Assembly: GCF_040371755.1 (NCBI RefSeq)
Contig: NZ_BAABWE010000001.1
Span: forward strand, 62,001 to 126,000
DNA length: 64,000 nucleotides
Reading direction: 5' to 3'
From: Bermanella sp040371755
GTDB taxonomy: Bacteria; Pseudomonadota; Gammaproteobacteria; Pseudomonadales; Oceanobacteraceae
The translations under genes were made by a program, and so were the position numbers. A model generated the notes under the pieces. It worked only from the letters and a program-made list of their open reading frames with translations, searched no databases and was not told the origin of the DNA. Every line of letters begins with the position of its first letter. Position 1 is the stretch's first letter. Shown one piece after another: positions 28,256-36,395 of the stretch.

Positions 28256-28870
28256 ATGAAAATATACGAAACTAAAACAGCCCCCAACCCAAGACGTGTA
28301 CGCATGTTTTTGTCTGAGAAAGGCGTTTTAGATCAAATTGAATTCATTGAAATTAATGTGCAAAAGGGTGATAACATTCAAGCGGCTTTTCGTGAGAAGA
28401 ATCCTTTAGCTAAAATTCCTGTATTAGAGCTTGATGATGGTCAATATATCTCTGAAACGGTTGCAATGTGCCGGTATTTTGAAGCTTTGTATCCAAAGCC
28501 AAGCCTAATGGGTGATTCTGCATTAGAGCAAGCAAAAATTGAAATGTGGCAGCGCCGCTGTGAAATTTATTTCTTTAACCAGATAGGAATGGGGTTTCAA
28601 CATAGTACTGGATATTTTGCTGATCGCATGACGCCTATTGCTGATTGGGGGCAAGAGTGTATTAAAAGTGCAGGGGAGTTTTACAAGCTACTAGAGAGTC
28701 AATTGTCTGATTGTGAATTTGTGGCAGGTGATCAATTTTCAATAGCGGATATCACAGCTTTTACAGCGATTGATTTTGCTAGAGTGATTAAGCTTAAAAT
28801 TCCAGACGAAATGGTTAACCTTAAGCGTTGGTATGCAAGTGTTGATGCAAGGCCAAGTGCTAGGGTTTAG
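28256..28870 (+). CDS. Glutathione S-transferase family protein
   Basis: 204 aa. Thioredoxin-fold N-terminus (MKIYETKTAPNPRRVRMFLSEKG; NPLAKIPVLELDDGQYISETVAMCRYFE with the cis-Pro and the ES(E)TV glutathione-binding turn) and a helical C-terminal domain with DQFSIADITAF. It is probably a cytosolic detoxification GST. AAGG lies 9 bases before the ATG. The 3' end overlaps the convergent GGDEF gene by 11 bases. Confidence 0.88.
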   Translation: MKIYETKTAPNPRRVRMFLSEKGVLDQIEFIEINVQKGDNIQAAFREKNPLAKIPVLELDDGQYISETVAMCRYFEALYPKPSLMGDSALEQAKIEMWQRRCEIYFFNQIGMGFQHSTGYFADRMTPIADWGQECIKSAGEFYKLLESQLSDCEFVAGDQFSIADITAFTAIDFARVIKLKIPDEMVNLKRWYASVDARPSARV

Positions 28871-30401
28871 GTGGCTTGAAGGCTGTGATTAAGAATCGAT
28901 CACGGCCATTTGCTTTTGATTGATAGAGGTTGTCGTCTGCTTGTTTTAATGCAGCCTCTTTTTTCTGATTCATCCATGATCCTGGTGATGTAATTATGCA
29001 AGCGCCACAACTGATTGTTAAGTTGTCGCTCACCTCTGATTTACAGTGTTCAATATTTAAATCTCGAATACTGTTTAATAAATTATCTAGAAAATCAGTC
29101 AACTGTTCATGATTGATATTTTCAATTACCAATATGAACTCCTCACCACCATAACGAGCTAGTAACTCGTTGCCACGTCTTGCTTGATTTGATAACTGTT
29201 TTGAAACAAGTTGCAATGCTTCATCACCTTTTTGGTGACCATAGTTGTCGTTATATTTCTTAAAATAATCAATATCCATAAGAATGATAGCCAGAGAATC
29301 TTTTTGCCTAATACAAGTACGCCAGATTTCATCGTAACGTTTATCAAAATAACGGCGATTATTTAATTTGGTTAGACTGTCAGTAATGGATTCACTTTTT
29401 AATTTAAATTGATAGTGTTGAATTTGGATGATGAAACCATTGAAACTTTTAGTAAATTCATCGATTTCATAAATATGGGTATGGATTTTTATGTCAGATA
29501 ATTTACCTGTGTGTTTCATTTCACCAATTTTATTAAAGATGAATGTCAGGGGGCGTAAAAATAAAAAATACACCAATACTGTAATGATAATTGGCAGCAT
29601 GATTAATATGGATATGCTGAAAATAGTTATGTTGTCAATAGCTTCTGGTAGAGGGTTGTTAGGGTAATCTATTTTTAAAATAGCAATTGGCTTTTTATTG
29701 TGATTCTTTAAATAAAATTTATAGTGTTGTTTTACGGTTGTAATTTTTTCAGGATCAAGTGTTGGTAATATCCTGTGGTTGGAGGTATCAATGGGAAATG
29801 CCTTTATATTGCTACCTGTTAGTCGCTTGATACGATTTTTGAATTCCTCCCCGAATAAGCTAATAAATATTAATCTTCCTGATGTGGGTAATAATTCTTT
29901 GCTATCTTGGATGCTGCGGCTAGAAAAATAAGCGAATTTCCCATTAAGGCGTAATAAGCCGAATTGTTTCTCATGTTTAAAAATTAAGTCAATGTCTATA
30001 TCACTGGTTAAAGCCAACAAGCTTGGAATTTCAGTAAAACCATCTTTGGTTTTAATGGCACTAAATACGTGTTTTTTATCTTCGTTAAATATTGAAATAG
30101 CATCGATTTTGCCTTCTTTAAAGCTTTCTGTGTAAATATTGCTATCGATAAACTCTTTATTGGGCTCTTTAGCGAACTCATAAATATCATCCCATTTGGC
30201 CCAATCTAAATTTAGGTAGCTAATAGCTGCTAAGTCATTTTCATAGGTGCTTTGAATGATTTGGAAATCATCTTGATGGGCAGCAAGGGTGATGCGCTCT
30301 AATTCGGGGTAGGCGATGAATAATCGGTAAAATAGCAATCCGCCACCTATGACCATGACATAAGTGAGGGCGGCTAACATTATTAGGGTTCTTAATTTCA
30401 T
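28860..30401 (-). CDS. Membrane diguanylate cyclase with CHASE4-type sensor
   Basis: 513 aa. TM1 at about 7-27, a periplasmic region of about 225 residues with the CHASE4-like segment YLNLDWAKWDDIYEF, TM2 at about 255-280, a short HAMP-like linker, and a C-terminal GGDEF domain (SLTKLNNRRYFD ... ARYGGEEFILV). The signature GGEEF is intact, so it should make c-di-GMP. The inhibitory I-site, normally RxxD five residues before GG(D/E)EF, reads RGNE, so product inhibition may be weak or absent. The signal is unknown. The interval 30402-30695 upstream holds nothing I can name. Confidence 0.9.
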   Translation of the reverse strand: MKLRTLIMLAALTYVMVIGGGLLFYRLFIAYPELERITLAAHQDDFQIIQSTYENDLAAISYLNLDWAKWDDIYEFAKEPNKEFIDSNIYTESFKEGKIDAISIFNEDKKHVFSAIKTKDGFTEIPSLLALTSDIDIDLIFKHEKQFGLLRLNGKFAYFSSRSIQDSKELLPTSGRLIFISLFGEEFKNRIKRLTGSNIKAFPIDTSNHRILPTLDPEKITTVKQHYKFYLKNHNKKPIAILKIDYPNNPLPEAIDNITIFSISILIMLPIIITVLVYFLFLRPLTFIFNKIGEMKHTGKLSDIKIHTHIYEIDEFTKSFNGFIIQIQHYQFKLKSESITDSLTKLNNRRYFDKRYDEIWRTCIRQKDSLAIILMDIDYFKKYNDNYGHQKGDEALQLVSKQLSNQARRGNELLARYGGEEFILVIENINHEQLTDFLDNLLNSIRDLNIEHCKSEVSDNLTISCGACIITSPGSWMNQKKEAALKQADDNLYQSKANGRDRFLITAFKPPKP

Positions 30402-30695
30402 CGGGCCTCCTTCTTTAAGGATAGTCGTTATGGGGGATTTGGCCGCTTTTACTTAAGCGGTAAGCTTTATGGTTTTTAAGGTGTTTCGTGATTGTATTGT
30501 TCTATGTCAATTCCCTTATTGATACATAGGTATAACGATTATCATTTGCATTGGTGCTTTTTACTAAATCTGTGGTATAGGTAATCTATGTGAGCAATGG
30601 CCTATGACAGCAATCACACTTTGGAATGAATCGCTTTATTATTTTGTACTCTTAGACTCAGAATAACTGAGTATTTAGTCTAAAGAGGAATAGCC

Positions 30696-31158
30696 GTGAC
30701 CGTTGCATTAAATGTACATGAACAGTTAATTAGGCTACCTGTCTCTGATGAACACGCTAAGTAAGTAAAAGACTGGGTTCAGGGCTTAGAACGTGAGCTG
30801 GACATTAAAGCCAAGATCATTAATAGCTCTTCAAAAGTGGATACCTATGCAGCAGCGTCTGCCGCTATTATCAGTAATGAACCCGTAATATTTGCCAATT
30901 ATGCCGATAATCAAAAACAGGCTGAGGAGCCTTTGAATATGCAGTGGTTGGTTTGTTAGGTATTCAACGGTTAATTAAAAATTCAAAGGTATAGCTTGAA
31001 TCTTTAATAGGCTAGACCCAAATACCCGTGAGTATATGGCTGCACGAAATGAGTTGTAATTGGCTTTGCTGGCCGTGGGTTTAACTTTTCTAGAGCGCAG
31101 AGAGGCGTGGCAACGTCAGGTTTTGCTTATGCTTTATCCTAAGCTGAAGTACTCATGA
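30696..31158 (+). pseudogene. Decayed gene of unknown family
   Basis: A GTG start with a good ribosome site (AGAGGA) opens a frame that begins VTVALNVHEQLIRLPVSDEHAK and then hits an in-frame TAA at 30762. The same frame continues with coding character (WVQGLERELDIKAKIINSSS, AASAAIISNEPVIF) to a TAG at 30957. A shifted frame carries on as GLLGIQRLIKNSKV. A later piece (NTREYMAARNEL, stop, LALLAVGLTFLERREAWQ) ends at 31158. Several stops and a frameshift show a gene in decay. The original family is not recognised, and the pieces may come from one or two genes. Confidence 0.6.
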
Positions 31159-31230
31159 TTAGACTTGCACTATTTACTATTACAAGCACGCCGTGGGATT
31201 AATAAACACAAATAGCGAATAGTTCATTCG

Positions 31231-31410
31231 CTATTGATTATTGCTGGCTTCTTCTGCTTGTAAGCGTTCAAGTACTCGATCAGCCTGTGCTGATAAATAC
31301 GAATACTCCTTTATGTTGCCATTGCGCTGCGCGTGCATTGCTTTTGTTAAAATCCCTTCATATTCTTCGCGTAGCTTTTTAACTGGATCGTTCTTAAATA
31401 TTGAAAACAT
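31231..31410 (-). CDS. Small DUF6435-like protein
   Basis: 59 aa beginning MFSIFKNDPVKKLREEYEG and continuing AMHAQRNGNIKEYSYLSAQAD. The FxxDPxKKL opening, AQRNGxIxxYS block and charged helical tail match small DUF6435 proteins as I remember them. No signal peptide; function unknown. A short AGGG lies 8 bases before the ATG. It is upstream of the decayed gene on the other strand. Confidence 0.65.
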   Translation of the reverse strand: MFSIFKNDPVKKLREEYEGILTKAMHAQRNGNIKEYSYLSAQADRVLERLQAEEASNNQ

Positions 31411-31464
31411 ATTTATACCCTAAGCAGACTTAACAAATATACGTATGAAGAGCTTAAACGGATG

Positions 31465-33081
31465 TTACTTTTTTAGTAGCCCAGCTAAAATCATATCCGC
31501 ACCTTTCTCACTAATCATAATGGTCGGGGCGTTTGTATTACCACTAACCAAGTTAGGCATGATAGACGCGTCGATCACTCGTAAGTTTTTAATACCTTTC
31601 ACTTTTAATTCATGATCAACCACCGCCATAGGGTCTGAATCTGGCCCCATTTTGCAGGTGCCAACAGGGTGGTATTCGGTGTCGGCTTTCTCTTGGCAGT
31701 ATTGCTTTAGTTGCTTAAAGTCATTGGCGTCTAGGGGATAAATCATTTTGCCTTTGATGGCGGCAAAAGGTGCCGACTCCATAATATTCAAAGCCAACTG
31801 CAAGCCTTTGGCCAGTTTGTTTAAATCGTCTGGCTCGCTCAAAAAGTTAGGGTTAATCAGCGGCCCATCACTTGGCTTGTTAGACTTGAGTTTCAGGCTG
31901 CCTACGCTTTTAGGGCGCAGTAGAGTGGCGTGAATACTATAGCCATGGCCCCCATGGTTTGTGCGGTTATGGTCATCCACAATACCGGGCAAAAACTCAA
32001 GCTCGATATCCGGAGCCGGCTCAGAACTATCAACATAAGCAAAGGCAAGGGATTCGGCAAAATTGGTGGTGATCATGCCTTTGCGCTGCGTGATCCATTG
32101 ATACACGCCTTTAACGAACTCAATGCAGCCATGGACAGAAAAACCATAACTGCCTTTATGGGTAGTGCTGCGATAAATAGGGGTGGTGGTGATATGGTCT
32201 TGCAGGTTTTCACCGACACCGGGTAGGTCATGCACCACAGCAATACCATGCTGTTTAAGATGCTCGGCATTGCCTACGCCACTTAACATCAGTAGTTGTG
32301 GCGAACCATAGGCGCCGCCACTTAGAATTACCTCTTTTTTGGCCAGCAAGGTTTGAGTTTGCTTTTTGATGGTCACCTCAACACCTGTGGCGGTTTTGCC
32401 TTCAAATAACACCTTATTGGCTTGTGCTTGGGTGATCACGGTTAAGTTGTTGCGCGTCAGGGCTGGATGTAAATAGGCGTTGGCAGTACTGCAACGCTCG
32501 CCATTTTTTTGTGTCACCTGAGTGAGTCGACAGCCTAATTGGCGTTTACCATTCACGTCCGAGTTGTAGGGGATGTTATTTAACTGGCACGCGGCCATAA
32601 AGGTTTCATTCAGCGGGCTTGGGCTTCTTAATTCGGCGACGTTTAATGGCCCCGTATTGCCATGGTATTCACATTGCTGAAACGTCTCGTTGTTTTCGGC
32701 TTTTTTAAAGTAGGGCAGTACCTCTTCATAGCCCCAACCTGTATTACCAAGGGCAGCCCAGTTATCGTAATCCCACGGATTACCACGCACATACATCATG
32801 GCGTTAATGCTGCTTGACCCGCCCAGTACCTTCCCCCTAGGCTGAAACCCTTTACGCTTGTTTAATCCCGCCTGTTCAGTGGTCTCAAAACCCCAGCTAA
32901 ATAGGTTGTTGGGCACCATAGCCGCAAGACCAAAGGGCGCTTTAATTAAGATGTTATTGTCTTGTTTGCCTGCTTCAATCAAACAAACTGAGTGATTCGG
33001 GTTTTCGCTTAAGCGGTTGGCCAGTACACAACCAGCACTGCCAGCACCAACGATAATGTAGTCGAATTGGGTAGGGTTCAT
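31465..33081 (-). CDS. GMC-family FAD oxidoreductase (choline or alcohol dehydrogenase type)
   Basis: 538 aa from ATG 33081. It has the FAD dinucleotide fold VGAGSAGCVLANRLSENP at the start, the GMC signature 1 region RGKVLGGSSSINAMMYVRG, signature 2 GGAYGSPQLLMLSGVG, and the C-terminal YHPVGTCKMG with the catalytic His plus SGNTNAPTIMI. It would oxidise an alcohol to an aldehyde. The BetA/AlkJ-like group is closest by eye, and AlkJ-type enzymes oxidise medium-chain alcohols in alkane degraders. I prefer the ATG at 33081 because the FAD motif begins 7 residues later. A frame open to 33129 has no ribosome site. Confidence 0.9.
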   Translation of the reverse strand: MNPTQFDYIIVGAGSAGCVLANRLSENPNHSVCLIEAGKQDNNILIKAPFGLAAMVPNNLFSWGFETTEQAGLNKRKGFQPRGKVLGGSSSINAMMYVRGNPWDYDNWAALGNTGWGYEEVLPYFKKAENNETFQQCEYHGNTGPLNVAELRSPSPLNETFMAACQLNNIPYNSDVNGKRQLGCRLTQVTQKNGERCSTANAYLHPALTRNNLTVITQAQANKVLFEGKTATGVEVTIKKQTQTLLAKKEVILSGGAYGSPQLLMLSGVGNAEHLKQHGIAVVHDLPGVGENLQDHITTTPIYRSTTHKGSYGFSVHGCIEFVKGVYQWITQRKGMITTNFAESLAFAYVDSSEPAPDIELEFLPGIVDDHNRTNHGGHGYSIHATLLRPKSVGSLKLKSNKPSDGPLINPNFLSEPDDLNKLAKGLQLALNIMESAPFAAIKGKMIYPLDANDFKQLKQYCQEKADTEYHPVGTCKMGPDSDPMAVVDHELKVKGIKNLRVIDASIMPNLVSGNTNAPTIMISEKGADMILAGLLKK

Positions 33082-33228
33082 TATTGTTATTCTCGGTTTT
33101 TTAATATCATGCCAGAAAACACGGTTCATTCGAATGTTAATGCAGAGGCTTTTATTTAGTGAGTATTATTGAATGCTGCATGTTGAGTGGTTGATTTTTA
33201 AGCGCTGATCTCAGTAAATAAGGTGTGG

Positions 33229-33546
33229 CTACACCAAGCTGCTATGCCTAGGTAGTGACTTTCGAATACCTTCTAGCACTCGACTTAAACCAATGCGTTT
33301 CTTCCAAAGCTTGCCATTAACAAATACCTTGTAGCAATCAATCCGATCACTTTTGAATAATTCAAAGGTGATAGTGATTGGCTCGCCCATATCAAAACTG
33401 GTTATTTCGATCTTTTTCCGCAGTTCTGGCAGCAGAGGGGGAATCTCGACTTCATTTGCCCCTTCAATCCTTTTTTGCTCTCTCGCTGCAATAGATTTGG
33501 CCACTTTGGCCCTTAATTGTTGATACTTCTTGCTTCTTCGATACAT
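33229..33546 (-). CDS. Small basic protein of unknown function
   Basis: 105 aa, rich in Lys and Arg (MYRRSKKYQQLRAKVAKS; KKRIGLSRVLEGIRKSLPR), with no membrane segment. A strong ribosome site (AAGGAG, 8 bases before the ATG) supports expression. A 17-bp inverted repeat lies just upstream and may be its operator. Family not recognised. It marks the left edge of the accessory region. Confidence 0.6.
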   Translation of the reverse strand: MYRRSKKYQQLRAKVAKSIAAREQKRIEGANEVEIPPLLPELRKKIEITSFDMGEPITITFELFKSDRIDCYKVFVNGKLWKKRIGLSRVLEGIRKSLPRHSSLV

Positions 33547-33570
33547 AATCAGGTCTCCTTACCTTGTAAG

Positions 33571-33615
33571 ATCATTGGACCTTGCAAGGTAGGTAAGATT
33601 GCAAGGTCCAATGAT
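33571..33615. repeat. 17-bp perfect inverted repeat between divergent genes
   Basis: ATCATTGGACCTTGCAA and its exact reverse complement are separated by 11 bases. It lies between the divergent genes 33229-33546 and 33642-34142. A related half-copy (ACCTTGTAAGATC) overlaps its left side. There is no T run. It could be an operator, a hairpin in an RNA leader, or the end of a mobile element. Confidence 0.7.
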
Positions 33616-33641
33616 TAAAATGTTATTTTTCACAAGCAACT

Positions 33642-34142
33642 ATGACTGAACGAGAAGAAGATAAACAATATAATGATATTGTTAAAAGCCTGATTGGAGA
33701 GGAGATTTGCTCTCTATCAAACAGTCAGTATTTCTTCAATGACGAAAAGGTTGATGAAGATTTAGGTGAAATTGAAATTGAAACTGTTTCAGGACTAAAA
33801 GTCTGTTTCAAACTGCTATCCGATGGAGAAAGTGTAGGCGCGTATAGTGGCGATTTATATGTTCCTTCTTCATTTGAGGTTAATGATGGAGAACAAGCTT
33901 CCTGGAAAAAGATTCCTATTGAACAAGAATTCAATGTCACCGGTTCAAAGATTGTAGCCATTGATACTATGTATGACAAATATCTTAAGTTCAATTCTGA
34001 AGTTTTGGCTGGTTGGCGAGTTAAATTGGCCAATCAAAATTATTTTGTTTTTTATAATTGCGGCGACAATGCTAAAATTTTGTTCAACGAATTGCCTGAT
34101 GATGCAATTGAGGGCATTGTCACAACATGGCAACCGATTTAA
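33642..34142 (+). CDS. Cassette-type protein of unknown function
   Basis: 166 aa, acidic, soluble, beta-rich by composition (IEIETVSGLKVCFKLLSDGES; GWRVKLANQNYFVFYNCGD). No motif was recognised. The ribosome site is weak. Its stop codon falls in the left box of an attC-like site, the arrangement expected of an integron gene cassette. Codon use is AT-richer than in the core genes. Confidence 0.6.
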   Translation: MTEREEDKQYNDIVKSLIGEEICSLSNSQYFFNDEKVDEDLGEIEIETVSGLKVCFKLLSDGESVGAYSGDLYVPSSFEVNDGEQASWKKIPIEQEFNVTGSKIVAIDTMYDKYLKFNSEVLAGWRVKLANQNYFVFYNCGDNAKILFNELPDDAIEGIVTTWQPI

Positions 34143-34200
34143 AATAACCACTGCTTCCAGCCGACGCTCGTACCTCGCGCGGCTGAAGCTGGCGTTAGGC
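34142..34200 (+). other. attC-like integron recombination site 1
   Basis: R' box GTTAGGC (34194-34200) fits GTTRRRY. R'' side AAATAAC (34142-34148) pairs over TAAC/GTTA only. After 4-nt spacers on both sides come L'' GCTTCCAGCC and L' GGCTGAAGC, which pair with one extrahelical C. The loop is 18 nt. Equal spacers, a stem with one unpaired base and an ORF on each side fit the attC plan. The weak R'' box is the main doubt. Confidence 0.6.
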
Positions 34201-34211
34201 ACCAAAACATT

Positions 34212-34850
34212 ATGATACGAAAGCTCAAATATATTATTATATTGTTATTTGGGGCACTGGCAATATATGAAGCATATGCAGTAGCAATTGCATATCAAAA
34301 CCTTCCTCATCAATTTGCACCTTATGCTTCAATATTACCAAAGGACTTGGGGTTAAGTGAAAAGCGCCAGGACATATTAATAAAAATTCAGGACCCTAGT
34401 TTTTTTAAACACTCCGGGATTGAGTGGCCTAGTCCGCTTACCACCACAACAATCACCCAGAGCCTGGTAAAGAAGCTTTTCTTCAAAAAATTTACGAAAG
34501 GATTTAAGAAAATAGAACAAACATTAATAGCTCGGTTTGTTGTAAATCCAAACATATCAAAGGAAACCCAACTTGCAGCGTTTATGTCTACCGTATATTT
34601 TGGCGAAAAAGATGGAATACAACTGTTTGGCTTTGACCAAGGGGCGCACTCTTGGTTTAACAAACCGCTATCGGAATTAGCTGATGATGAATACTTGTCG
34701 TTAATTGCCATGCTTCCTGGTCCAAATATGCTCAAGCCAAATACAGTGGCGTCGAGAGAAAGGGTGCGTCGTATCAAACAGGTATTAAACGGTGAGTGCG
34801 TTTACAACCATGTGTCTCAAATATTCTTAGACCAATGTTCTGAGAGGTGA
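34212..34850 (+). CDS. Membrane-anchored GT51 (monofunctional transglycosylase-like) protein with substituted catalytic Glu
   Basis: 212 aa. N-terminal membrane helix (about 5-27), then the five GT51 motifs in order: QDPSFFKHSG, TTTTITQSLVKKLF, KGFKKIEQTLIA, STVYFG and SLIAMLPGPNMLKP. In active peptidoglycan glycosyltransferases motif 1 begins with the catalytic Glu (ED..F..H.G). Here it is Gln60 (codon CAG). The second Glu is present (E102), and the GGS start of motif 2 is lost. The protein is therefore probably inactive as a polymerase or works differently. There is no transpeptidase domain. It starts 12 bp after an attC-like site with no ribosome site, like a cassette gene. A role as a decoy, regulator or immunity-like factor in the envelope is speculative. 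Confidence 0.8.
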   Translation: MIRKLKYIIILLFGALAIYEAYAVAIAYQNLPHQFAPYASILPKDLGLSEKRQDILIKIQDPSFFKHSGIEWPSPLTTTTITQSLVKKLFFKKFTKGFKKIEQTLIARFVVNPNISKETQLAAFMSTVYFGEKDGIQLFGFDQGAHSWFNKPLSELADDEYLSLIAMLPGPNMLKPNTVASRERVRRIKQVLNGECVYNHVSQIFLDQCSER

Positions 34851-34941
34851 CAAAAAATTAGACACCCATAATAAATATTGTTTCGGTGCTCTCATGACAA
34901 AAAATTAGACACCCATAATAAATATTGTTTCGGTGCTCTCA
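34848..34941. repeat. Two tandem 47-bp repeats (left flank of the RAYT element)
   Basis: Two identical 47-bp units start at 34848 and 34895. Each contains TTAGACACCCATAATAAA. The first unit overlaps the stop codon of the GT51 gene. The AGACACCCAT core returns inverted in the 69-bp repeats on the other side of the transposase gene. The rest of 34942-35118 shows no gene. Confidence 0.9.
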
Positions 34942-35118
34942 TTGAAAAATCAAGGGTTCTAGCTATTACTTTTTGCTGCATTTGATCGGAGCCCTTTAGA
35001 AAGAGCCTGAATTTTCAGAGATTGGAAAATCTACGTCTAAATTATAATTATTTTTTTGAATAACAGGCAGGGGATTACCGTTTAGGCCTGTAAAATCTTG
35101 AGGTTTTAACGTTTTGCT

Positions 35119-36120
35119 TTAAGCCAATAGTCTTTCGCAGTTTTTAAACGCAGGCCGTCGTTTGCGTTGAAGTAGTTTAATGGTTTTATCCAGAATCGTA
35201 GGATTTCCGACTAAATCTTTAAAGTTCTGTTCAAACTCTTGTGTCATGGTGAGCCAGTTTTCAGGCTCAATGCCTAAGCGGTTGAGAATGTCAGGTAGGT
35301 TCTTCTTAATATGGCCCCGTTTGTCTTCACGAATGGCTCGGCCTGTTATGTCAATTAAGGCTAAGTAATCCGTTAAACGATAGGGTAGTCCGTCAGGTAT
35401 GTTGTTTCTAGGGTTGCCCACAAACGGCATGAGTTTAGATACTTGCTGTTTAGGGTGGTTAGGTTGATGGGCTAGTTTCGCTTTTTCAGCTCGAGCTTTA
35501 ACCGATGTATGTTCAGATTTTTCCGGTGTTTTTGCCATTTTAGCGCGAACGGGATTCAAATCGACATAAGCCATGCAGGCGGCGAGGGCTTTTTCATCAA
35601 GCAGGGCTTGTGATTTAAAACGACCTTCCCAGAAACGGCCAGTACATCGATCTTCATAGTTGGCTTGCCGAGCTATTTTTTCATTAAGCCGACCAATAAA
35701 CCAACCAATGTCCATTAATCGCGCTCGCCATTTTTCTATAAATTCTTGGAGTTTTTCGAATTCCGCTTTTGAAAAATTAGGGTCGCTTAAATAACGTTGG
35801 CTGAGGGCATTGCCTTTGTACAGCTTATGCCAGCGATCAATAACCTCATCAATATCCCAGTGCTCAGCTTGTTTTTGATTTATGTGTAACACCACGTGAT
35901 AGTGATTGGACATGATGGCGTAGGCTGCAATATCAATGGCAAAGACTTGCGCTTGCTCCAGCAATGCTTCTTCAAGCCACGCGCGTCGATGCTCATAGCT
36001 TACTTCGCTGTGGGAATCATAACCGCATAAAAATGCTTTTCGTACACAGCGGGATACACAGTGATAATAAGGCGTAGCCTCAAGGCTCACCTGTTCCTTC
36101 CTTGGTTTTGGCATATTCAC
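35119..36120 (-). CDS. REP-associated tyrosine transposase (RAYT, Y1_Tnp / IS200-like)
   Basis: 333 aa HUH single-strand transposase. The HUH pair is in MSNHYHVVLH (about 69-78). The catalytic Tyr is in MAYVDLNPVRA (about 190-200). The N-terminal YYHCVSRCVRKAFLCG block is typical of the group. RAYTs are thought to mobilise REP palindromes. Here the gene is flanked by tandem repeats of two kinds that share an inverted AGACACCCAT core. The C-terminal extension is longer than in minimal RAYTs. The reading frame is intact. Confidence 0.88.
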   Translation of the reverse strand: MNMPKPRKEQVSLEATPYYHCVSRCVRKAFLCGYDSHSEVSYEHRRAWLEEALLEQAQVFAIDIAAYAIMSNHYHVVLHINQKQAEHWDIDEVIDRWHKLYKGNALSQRYLSDPNFSKAEFEKLQEFIEKWRARLMDIGWFIGRLNEKIARQANYEDRCTGRFWEGRFKSQALLDEKALAACMAYVDLNPVRAKMAKTPEKSEHTSVKARAEKAKLAHQPNHPKQQVSKLMPFVGNPRNNIPDGLPYRLTDYLALIDITGRAIREDKRGHIKKNLPDILNRLGIEPENWLTMTQEFEQNFKDLVGNPTILDKTIKLLQRKRRPAFKNCERLLA

Positions 36121-36174
36121 TCCTCCGATATTTTAAATATGATGGAGCCGTTGATGATTGTGAATACGAAGTTT

Positions 36175-36312
36175 GTATGAGTGATCAAATATCGGCCTAT
36201 ACGAACTAGGCATAATTTCTTATCATGGGTGTCTGATTAATTAGTATGAGTGATCAAATATCGGCCTATACGAACTAGGCATAATTTCTTATCATGGGTG
36301 TCTGATTAATTA
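36175..36312. repeat. Two tandem 69-bp repeats (right flank of the RAYT element)
   Basis: Two identical 69-bp units start at 36175 and 36244. Each holds a GCCTA / TAGGC hairpin and ends with ATGGGTGTCTGATTAATTA, the inverted form of the core found in the 47-bp units. They are probably the REP-like substrates of the adjacent transposase. Confidence 0.9.
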
Positions 36313-36385
36313 AACTTGGCATTGCGCTTCGAGAATTTTCGCCAAGTTAGCTCCGCATATTGTGCGGTTTATTAAAGGCGTTATG
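36313..36385 (+). other. Possible truncated attC with GTTATG right box
   Basis: GGCGTTATGTTG (right box start at about 36380) lies just before the next ORF. A preceding GTTTATTAA could pair with TTAATTAAAC at the end of the 69-bp repeat with one extra T. The loop contains its own hairpin (AACTTGGC / GCCAAGTT). No proper left box is visible, perhaps removed when the RAYT element came in. Confidence 0.35.
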
Positions 36386-36395
36386 TTGAAAGCAT

